A stretch of 64,000 nt of DNA from DATEGZ01 sp035519535. GTDB taxonomy: Bacteria; Acidobacteriota; Vicinamibacteria; Vicinamibacterales; SCN-69-37. The first letter of the stretch is position 1. Each line of letters starts with the position of its first letter. Below the pieces are notes generated by a model that was not told the DNA's origin, made no database searches, and was given only the letters and a program-made list of their open reading frames with translations. The stretch spans positions 1-64,000 of the forward strand of contig DATIWF010000116.1 in NCBI GenBank assembly GCA_035519535.1, written 5' to 3'. The translations under genes and the position numbers were made by a program. Of this stretch, positions 58,555 to 64,000 are shown in pieces.

Positions 58555-61500
58555 TCCGAGCCGCTTGGCCTCCGTGTTGAATACGGCCAGGTCGCCCAGC
58601 AGCGCCTCTTCGAGTTTGTCCGTCTCGGCCTTCAACTCCTTGACGAGGTCCTGGAAGATGATCGGCGCGTTGGTCGTCGGCTTGCCGTCGCCGTTGCCGA
58701 CCATCGAGAGCAGGGACGCCAGTCGGTTGTTCGTCTTGATCGGGTAGTTCAACGGGTCCTGGCCGCTCTGGTTCTTCACCTGATAGATCTCGCCCTCGAC
58801 CGCGCTCAGGTTCGCCGTCAGCTTGTCGCCGGCCGCCTTGAGTCTGGCGTCGTTCGACTTGCCGAGCCGGTCGGCGATCTGCGCCTTGATGTTGCGGATG
58901 TCGATCACGGCCTGGTTCGCTTCGCTGGTCTTGTCGCGAATCTGGATCGCGAGGTCGAACTGCGCCTGCAGGTCCGCGTCGGTGGCGCTGTAGAGCGGAT
59001 GGCGCTTGACGACGAGCGGCTGGGTCTGCGTCTGGCCGTCGACGGTCAGGCGGACCGTGTACGTGCCGGGAGGCGCGGCCGGGCCCTGCACGCCGCCGCC
59101 CCAGAGGATCATGCCCGGGAACGACGTCGCGTTCGGGTAGCGCAGATTCCACGTCACGTTGTTGAGGCCCGCCCCCATCGGCGCGTTCGCCGGGCCGCCC
59201 CCGCCGCCGCGGCCGCCACGCCCGCCGCCCCGCCCGCCTGCCGGTGCCGCCTCTTCGGCCGCCGCGGTCGAGCCACCGAACGTCGCGACGACCGTGCCCT
59301 TCGCATCGACGACGTCAATCGTCAGCGACTGCGCGGGCCGCCGGAGCAGGTACTGAATCAACCCGCCGCCGGCGGATCGAATCGCCGCGTCGGGCTTGAA
59401 GAGATAGGCCTGCGCGGACAGCACCTGGGCGCTGTACTGGCGGAGCGGTCCGACGCGGTCGAGGATGTAGAACCCGCGTCCGTGCGTGGAGATCACGATG
59501 TCGTTCGCTTCGACCGCGATGTCGCAGACCTGCGTGTCGGGCAGGTTGAGCGACAGCGGCAGCCAGTGATCGCCGTCGTCATACGAGACGTAGAAGCCGT
59601 GCTGCGCGCCGGCGTAGAGCAGGCCGCGGCGCGTCGGGTCCTCGCGGACGGCGTGCGTGTAGTCGTCGGCGCGGATGCCGGTGACGATCTTCGTCCACGT
59701 CGCGCCGTAGTCGTGGGTGCGGAAGATGTAGGGCGCGAAATCGTCGAGCAGCGGCTTTTTCACGGCGACGTAGGCCGTGCCCGCGTCGAATGCGGACGCG
59801 TCGATGATGCTCACGCGCCCGAGGTCCGGCATGTCCTTCGGCGTGACGTTCTTCCAGGTCTTGCCGCCGTCGCGCGTGACCTGGACGTAGCCGTCATCGG
59901 TGCCCGCCCAGATGACGTTCACGTCCTTCTTCGACGGACCGATCGCGAAGACCGTCGCGTAGACCTCTGGGCTGTTCATGTCGTGCGTGATCGGTCCGCC
60001 CGAGTCGCCCATCGTCTTCGGGTCGTGACGGGAGAGGTCCGGGCTGATGCGCGTCCACGACTCGCCCTGGTCGCTCGACTTCCACACGTGCTGCGTCGCG
60101 GTGTACAGCACTTTCGGATCGACCGGCGAGAAGATGATCGGGAACGTCCACTGGATGCGCTCGACGAGCGCGCTCGAGGGCTCGCCCGAGAACTCGCGCG
60201 GGTACGGGCCGACTTCGCGCGTTTCGCCCGTGCGCCGGTTGAGCCGCTCGAGGAACGACCCGTTGTTGCCGCCGGAGAAGAAGATATCGGGATCTTTGGG
60301 GTCGGTCGCGATGTAGCCGGGCTCGGCGCCGCCAGCGTTGTACGTGCCGGCCAGCGGATCGGCGTTGGCGCCGCCGCCACGGCCGCCCGCGCCGCCGCCT
60401 CCGCCGCGGCCCCCGCGGCCGAATCCGCCGGCGAGGCCCGTGTTGCTCGGCACGCAAATCGTGCTCGAGTCCTGCTGCGCGCCGCACACGTGATACGGCA
60501 CGTGCTTGGTCGTGATGACGTGATAGAACTGGCCGGTTGCGTACGCGCGGCCGGTCCAGGTCGCCGGCGTGCCGAGCGCGTTGTACGTGATCTGCCCGCC
60601 GCCGTCGTTCGCGTACATCGCGTGGTTCGAATCGTCGGGGTCGACCCAGAAGTCGTGCGAGTCGCTGCCCGCGTAGTTGGTGAACGTCACGCCGCCGTCG
60701 GTTGAGCGGAACGTGCCCACGTTCTGCGCGTAGACGAGGTCCTTGTTGTGGGTGTCGGCCGTGATGTGCGTGTAGTAGAACGCGCGCTGCCGGAGGTTCC
60801 GGCCGCTGTTGACCAGCTTCCACGTCGCACCCGCGTCATCCGATCGGAAGACGCCGCCGTTGTCGTTCTCGACGATCGCGTAGACGCGGTTCGAGTCCGC
60901 CGCGGACACCGTCACCCCGATCTTGCCGATGAGGCCCGTCTGCGGCAGCCCGGGGTTGCGCGTGATCTCCGTCCAGTGCTCGCCGCCATCGGTGGACTTG
61001 AACAGGCCGCTGCCCGGCCCGCCCGACGACATCGTGTACTCCATGCGGAAAGCTTCCCAGAGCGCGGCGAACATCACGTCGGGATGATTGCGGTCGATCC
61101 ACAAGTCGACCCCCGCCGTCTTGTTGTCGCGGAAAAGCACGCGCGTCCACGTCTTGCCGCCGTCGGTCGTCTTGTAGATGCCGCGCTCGTCGTTCGGCGC
61201 GCCGTAATGGCCGAAGACGGCGACGAAGACGATGTCGGGGTTGGTCGGATGGATGCGGATCTTCGAGATGTTCTGGCCGTCGCGGAAGCCGATGTGCGTC
61301 CACGTCTTGCCCGCGTCGGTGGACTTGTAGACGCCGTCACCGGGCTGGATGTTGCCGCGGATGCACGACTCGCCCGTGCCGATGAAGACGATGTCGGGGT
61401 TGGACTCGGAGACGGCCACCGCGCCGACCGACGAGCTCGTGATCTGGCCGTCGGTCACCGGCGCCCATGTCACGCCGCGGTCCGTCGTCTTCCACAGGCC

Positions 61501-61752
61501 GCCGCCGGTGGCGCCGAAGTACCCGACGTTCGGTTGCCCCTTGACGCCCGTCACCGTCAGCGAGCGTCCGCCCCGCTCCGGGCCGATGCTCCGCCACTTG
61601 AACGTGCTGAGAATCGTGGAGTCGGGAGCGGGCGACGGGCCGCTCTGCATCTCGTCGCGCGCCGCCGGGTGCAGTGCGAGCGCGCTCGAGAAGATCAGGG
61701 CCAGCGCGATGCCGAGCGCCAGGCCGGGACGGAATTTCGGGGACATGGGCAC
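58531..61752 (-). CDS. large secreted BNR/sortilin-type beta-propeller protein
   Basis: A 1073-residue exoprotein with a signal peptide (about 1-29). From about 45 to 760 it is a run of BNR (Asp-box) repeats such as GGGLWKTTDRGVTWAPV, GVYKSTDAGKTWTHI, GIYKTTDGGKTWTRV, HVWKSSDQGESWTRI, which build beta-propellers as in sortilin and sialidases. Two glycine/arginine-rich tracts interrupt it (about 440-465 and 835-855). A C-terminal helical part (about 900-1073) has DLQAQFDLAIQIRDKTSEANQAVIDIRNIKAQI. Related proteins are annotated as glycosyl hydrolases without proof of activity. A Shine-Dalgarno GGAGGAGG lies about ten bases before the start, next to a palindrome. Confidence 0.85.
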   Translation of the reverse strand: MPMSPKFRPGLALGIALALIFSSALALHPAARDEMQSGPSPAPDSTILSTFKWRSIGPERGGRSLTVTGVKGQPNVGYFGATGGGLWKTTDRGVTWAPVTDGQITSSSVGAVAVSESNPDIVFIGTGESCIRGNIQPGDGVYKSTDAGKTWTHIGFRDGQNISKIRIHPTNPDIVFVAVFGHYGAPNDERGIYKTTDGGKTWTRVLFRDNKTAGVDLWIDRNHPDVMFAALWEAFRMEYTMSSGGPGSGLFKSTDGGEHWTEITRNPGLPQTGLIGKIGVTVSAADSNRVYAIVENDNGGVFRSDDAGATWKLVNSGRNLRQRAFYYTHITADTHNKDLVYAQNVGTFRSTDGGVTFTNYAGSDSHDFWVDPDDSNHAMYANDGGGQITYNALGTPATWTGRAYATGQFYHVITTKHVPYHVCGAQQDSSTICVPSNTGLAGGFGRGGRGGGGGAGGRGGGANADPLAGTYNAGGAEPGYIATDPKDPDIFFSGGNNGSFLERLNRRTGETREVGPYPREFSGEPSSALVERIQWTFPIIFSPVDPKVLYTATQHVWKSSDQGESWTRISPDLSRHDPKTMGDSGGPITHDMNSPEVYATVFAIGPSKKDVNVIWAGTDDGYVQVTRDGGKTWKNVTPKDMPDLGRVSIIDASAFDAGTAYVAVKKPLLDDFAPYIFRTHDYGATWTKIVTGIRADDYTHAVREDPTRRGLLYAGAQHGFYVSYDDGDHWLPLSLNLPDTQVCDIAVEANDIVISTHGRGFYILDRVGPLRQYSAQVLSAQAYLFKPDAAIRSAGGGLIQYLLRRPAQSLTIDVVDAKGTVVATFGGSTAAAEEAAPAGGRGGGRGGRGGGGGPANAPMGAGLNNVTWNLRYPNATSFPGMILWGGGVQGPAAPPGTYTVRLTVDGQTQTQPLVVKRHPLYSATDADLQAQFDLAIQIRDKTSEANQAVIDIRNIKAQIADRLGKSNDARLKAAGDKLTANLSAVEGEIYQVKNQSGQDPLNYPIKTNNRLASLLSMVGNGDGKPTTNAPIIFQDLVKELKAETDKLEEALLGDLAVFNTEAKRLGLDPVVRK

Positions 61753-61754
61753 GC

Positions 61755-61779
61755 CTCCTCCTACCGCAAGTAGGAGGAG
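61755..61779. promoter_or_regulatory. palindrome over the promoter and ribosome site of the BNR-protein gene
   Basis: CTCCTCCTAC and GTAGGAGGAG form a perfect 10-bp inverted repeat around CGCAA (plus strand). The minus-strand -10 candidate TACACT (61783-61778) overlaps one arm and the ribosome site GGAGGAGG is the other arm. It could be an operator or, if transcription starts farther upstream, a hairpin that hides the ribosome site. Confidence 0.6.
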
Positions 61780-61840
61780 TGTAAACCATCGGCGTGCGGC
61801 GTGCGACGGCCGGGAGCGCGTGCGACTGCGCCTGGACGCG

Positions 61841-62923
61841 CTACCGCAGAATCTGTTCCAGGAACGCGAGCGCGCGGGGGTCCTTGGACTGGCCGAGCGC
61901 AGAGACCGCTTCCTTGCGGACCGCTTCGGTGCTCTTCGTGGACTTCGCGAGGTCGATGAGGGTCGGGACCGCCTGATCGTTCGGCAGCCGGCTCAGTCCC
62001 GACACCGCGCGCCGCTTCACATCGTCGTTCGTGTCTTTTTCGATGATCGCGAGCGTCGCGGCCAGGCCGTTGACGCCGGCGCGCTGCGGGTACCAGTAGA
62101 CGGCCTCCGCGCGGAGCCTCGCGTCGGGATCGTTCTGCGCGAGTGCGAGGAGTGCGTCGGCGGTGCCCGGCTGGCGCGTCTGGCCGAGCGACGTCACGAG
62201 CGACCGGCGCGTGGCGGGGTCCTTCTCGGCGGCAATCAGCGACCGCAGCGTGGCGAAGCCGTGCGCGCCGCGCATGGAGCCCAGGTAGCTGGCCGCGCGG
62301 CGCCGCGTGTCAGCATTCGAGCTCGAGGCCGCCAGTCGATCGAGGATGGCGTCGGCGGCGGGATCGCGGTGGACGGCGATGGCCGAGAGCGCGCCCTCGC
62401 GGAACCGGTTCTGTTCGTCGAGCGGCTGGCCATCGGTCTTCAGCAGGTTCTCGAGGAAGCGCAGGCTCTCGGTGCTCGAGATGCCGGTGAGCCAGTAGAA
62501 CGTGCGGCCGCCGGCGTCCATCGGGCAGTCGTCGCCGACCGACCGCAGGCGTTCCATGCGCCCGTTGATCACCCGGACGAGCACGACGATGCCCGTGCCG
62601 CCTTCGAGCGCCACGGGGCCGGTGGGCGCTGCGATCTGGGGCGCGTTCATGGCCGGGCCCTGGCTCGGCTCGAGCATGTCGCCGCGGATGTAGCCGGTGC
62701 GGTCGGTGAACCACGTCGAGCACATGTTGCGCTCGCCGTCGATCATCGGCTCGCGCCACGCGACCCACACGGGGTCCGCGCCGCTGCCAACGGCCGACAG
62801 CTCGCGATCGATCGACGTCGCGGCGCGCGTCTCCACGCGCCCGTTCTGGACGAGCGGTTGCTGCGCCGCCTGCACGAACGGCAGCGCCGCGGCCAGGGTC
62901 AACAGGGCAAGCGTCGTACGCAT
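61841..62923 (-). CDS. secreted HEAT-repeat protein
   Basis: A 360-residue protein with signal peptide (to VQAAQQ, about 20). Residues about 20-130 are a non-repeat domain with two cysteines (NMCSTWF, GDDCPMD). From about 140 to 360 there are six or seven HEAT-like helical pairs (ALSAIAVHRDPAADAILDRLA, SLGQTRQPGTADALLALAQ, VSGLSRLPNDQAVPTLIDLA, VSALGQSKDPRALAFLEQIL). HEAT arrays bind other proteins. Start 62923 has AAGAAGGG upstream; it follows another HEAT-repeat gene by 64 bases. Confidence 0.8.
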   Translation of the reverse strand: MRTTLALLTLAAALPFVQAAQQPLVQNGRVETRAATSIDRELSAVGSGADPVWVAWREPMIDGERNMCSTWFTDRTGYIRGDMLEPSQGPAMNAPQIAAPTGPVALEGGTGIVVLVRVINGRMERLRSVGDDCPMDAGGRTFYWLTGISSTESLRFLENLLKTDGQPLDEQNRFREGALSAIAVHRDPAADAILDRLAASSSNADTRRRAASYLGSMRGAHGFATLRSLIAAEKDPATRRSLVTSLGQTRQPGTADALLALAQNDPDARLRAEAVYWYPQRAGVNGLAATLAIIEKDTNDDVKRRAVSGLSRLPNDQAVPTLIDLAKSTKSTEAVRKEAVSALGQSKDPRALAFLEQILR

Positions 62924-62987
62924 GAGCACCCTTCTTGGAACCTCTCGGGAACGTCTCGGGAACCGCGAGGAACCCCTGAGGGCACCC

Positions 62988-64000
62988 CTATTTGATGACT
63001 TCGAGCAGGTAATCCGCCGCGACCTTCGAGCGCGACGACATCTCCGCGAGCCGGCGCACGATCTCACGCTTCAGCTCGATGTTGGTCGTTTCCTTGCGCG
63101 CGATCGCGACGAGGCCGGTGTCGTTGTTCTGATTCGCGAGCGCGGAGATGATCGCCATCTTGGCGTCCTTGTCCTGCTCGGTGCTGTACATCTCGACGAG
63201 CGTCGAGCCCGTCTTGTCGACCTTCTGACTGCCCAGGCTGCGGACCGCCTGCTGGCGCACCACGGGCTCCTTGTCCGTCTTGGCGATCTGCAGCAGCTGG
63301 TCGACCGCGCCCATCGAGCTGAACGCCCGCACCATCGCGATCCGCAGGTCCTTGTCCGGCTCCTTCTGATACAGCGTCCACAGTTCCTGCGGCGCGGCCA
63401 GGTCGGTCAGGTTGCTGACCGCGCGCGACCGCAACTCGGTCGGCGCGCCGCTTTGGACGATCGTGATGAGCGATGACTTGTCGCCGCTGGTGCGATACGC
63501 GTCGATGATGGCGCGCTTGATCGAGAGGTCGGTCGTTGACTCGTAGATCTGACGCATGTCGGCGGCTGTCGTCGGCTGCTTGCTCCGGCGCGTGGCCAGG
63601 TAGCTGATGGCCTCTCGCTGGAGGTCCGGGTTGCCGCTGCCCTTGGCGTAGCTGAGCACCACTTCGTGAGCGCGAGGTTGATCACTCAGCGCGAGAAGGT
63701 AGAGCGCCCGTCGCTTCAACGCCAGCGAGTTGGTCCCGGTGAGGACGGTCTCGCAAAGCTGGGCTCCGCGGACCGGGTCGGAATTCATGATTCCCTGAAT
63801 CGCCAGCAGCTTGATGTCGTCGTCATCGATCGCGCCCACCGCCGGCTTCTTGACGTCGGCTTCAAGTACCTTCGCGTCGTTGAGGTAGCGGCTCTGTGGG
63901 TAGTCCTTGCGCAAGGTGCCAATCGTCTCGAGCGCGTCCTGGCCTTTGCCGAGCTTGTACTGGGCGAACGCCTTCCAGTACAGCGCGCCGTCGGCGTGCG
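62988..64000 (-). CDS. HEAT-repeat protein with TPR-like N-terminal part (truncated by window end)
   Basis: At least 337 residues, open to the window edge, so the start is not seen. The first visible segment (DGALYWKAFAQYKLGKGQDALETIGTLRKDYPQSRYLNDAKVLEADV) looks like a tetratricopeptide unit of the YbgF/BamD kind; the rest is a long run of HEAT-like repeats about 30-36 residues apart (AISYLATRRSKQPTTAADMRQIYE, AVRSLGSQKVDKTGSTLVEMYS, AIISALANQNNDTGLVAIARK). The paired HEAT genes probably arose by duplication and act together, perhaps as an envelope scaffold. Confidence 0.8.
   Translation of the reverse strand, partial: HADGALYWKAFAQYKLGKGQDALETIGTLRKDYPQSRYLNDAKVLEADVKKPAVGAIDDDDIKLLAIQGIMNSDPVRGAQLCETVLTGTNSLALKRRALYLLALSDQPRAHEVVLSYAKGSGNPDLQREAISYLATRRSKQPTTAADMRQIYESTTDLSIKRAIIDAYRTSGDKSSLITIVQSGAPTELRSRAVSNLTDLAAPQELWTLYQKEPDKDLRIAMVRAFSSMGAVDQLLQIAKTDKEPVVRQQAVRSLGSQKVDKTGSTLVEMYSTEQDKDAKMAIISALANQNNDTGLVAIARKETTNIELKREIVRRLAEMSSRSKVAADYLLEVIK

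Overview
The window is about 64 kb of very GC-rich, densely packed bacterial chromosome. The mix of genes suggests a Gram-negative, heterotrophic member of the Acidobacteriota, perhaps subdivision 6 (Vicinamibacteria). The signs are RND efflux, LpxD/LpxB lipid A enzymes, many secreted beta-barrel and repeat proteins, a sortilin-type BNR-repeat exoprotein and a tmRNA tag of the form ANTQLALAA. The taxonomic guess is inference; no rRNA is present to confirm it.

Layout. 1-1660 is the edge of a mobile element: an Xis-like helix-turn-helix protein and a complete tyrosine recombinase run into the 3' end of the tmRNA gene (ssrA, minus strand), with a duplicated 14-bp core of the ssrA end. 2.1-7.8 kb is a complete RND tripartite efflux operon (adaptor, pump, outer-membrane channel). 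7.9-16.3 kb holds a lipoprotein, a GAF-like protein, a soluble lytic transglycosylase, an AT-rich palindromic repeat, an aminotransferase, a GT39-like membrane protein and an outer-membrane barrel. 16.4-19.9 kb encodes a pair of overlapping ABC exporter half-transporters.

19.9-31 kb is mostly translation and cell division on the minus strand: tRNA-Val, thrS, infC (AUC start), rpmI, rplT, pheS, pheT (without its OB-fold domain), a ZapB-like coiled coil, zapA, 6S RNA and thiL. A 3D-domain protein lies beyond thiL, and an S41-family protein that has lost all its catalytic residues lies upstream of the tRNA. 31-45.5 kb has a phosphodiesterase-like lipoprotein, ruvX-mltG, a 20/21-bp minisatellite, a minus-strand operon (xseA, xseB, a polyprenyl synthase, tlyA, nadK, with a YmdB-like phosphoesterase and an Hsp20 upstream), a divergent second Hsp20 with a palindromic operator, gatC-gatA and lpxD.

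45.4-58.5 kb is on the plus strand: an active/inactive pair of M16 peptidases, lpxB, a three-gene secreted set (unknown protein, matrixin-like protease, beta-barrel), acnA, queG, yqgE, an acyl-CoA (malonyl-CoA-like) synthetase and an L,D-transpeptidase. The last 5.5 kb (minus strand) encodes a large BNR-repeat exoprotein and two HEAT-repeat proteins, the last cut by the window end.

A recurring theme is start-stop overlap (ATGA/GTGA), with -10-like hexamers of the form TANNCT six to nine bases before several start codons that lack a Shine-Dalgarno sequence. This suggests that leaderless transcription is common in this organism. I found no CRISPR array, insertion-sequence transposase or obvious defence system. 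The observations I rate highest are the ssrA integration junction, the Hsp20 divergent operator, the dead S41 protease, the leaderless promoter pattern and the palindromic repeat that has rewritten the end of the lytic transglycosylase.
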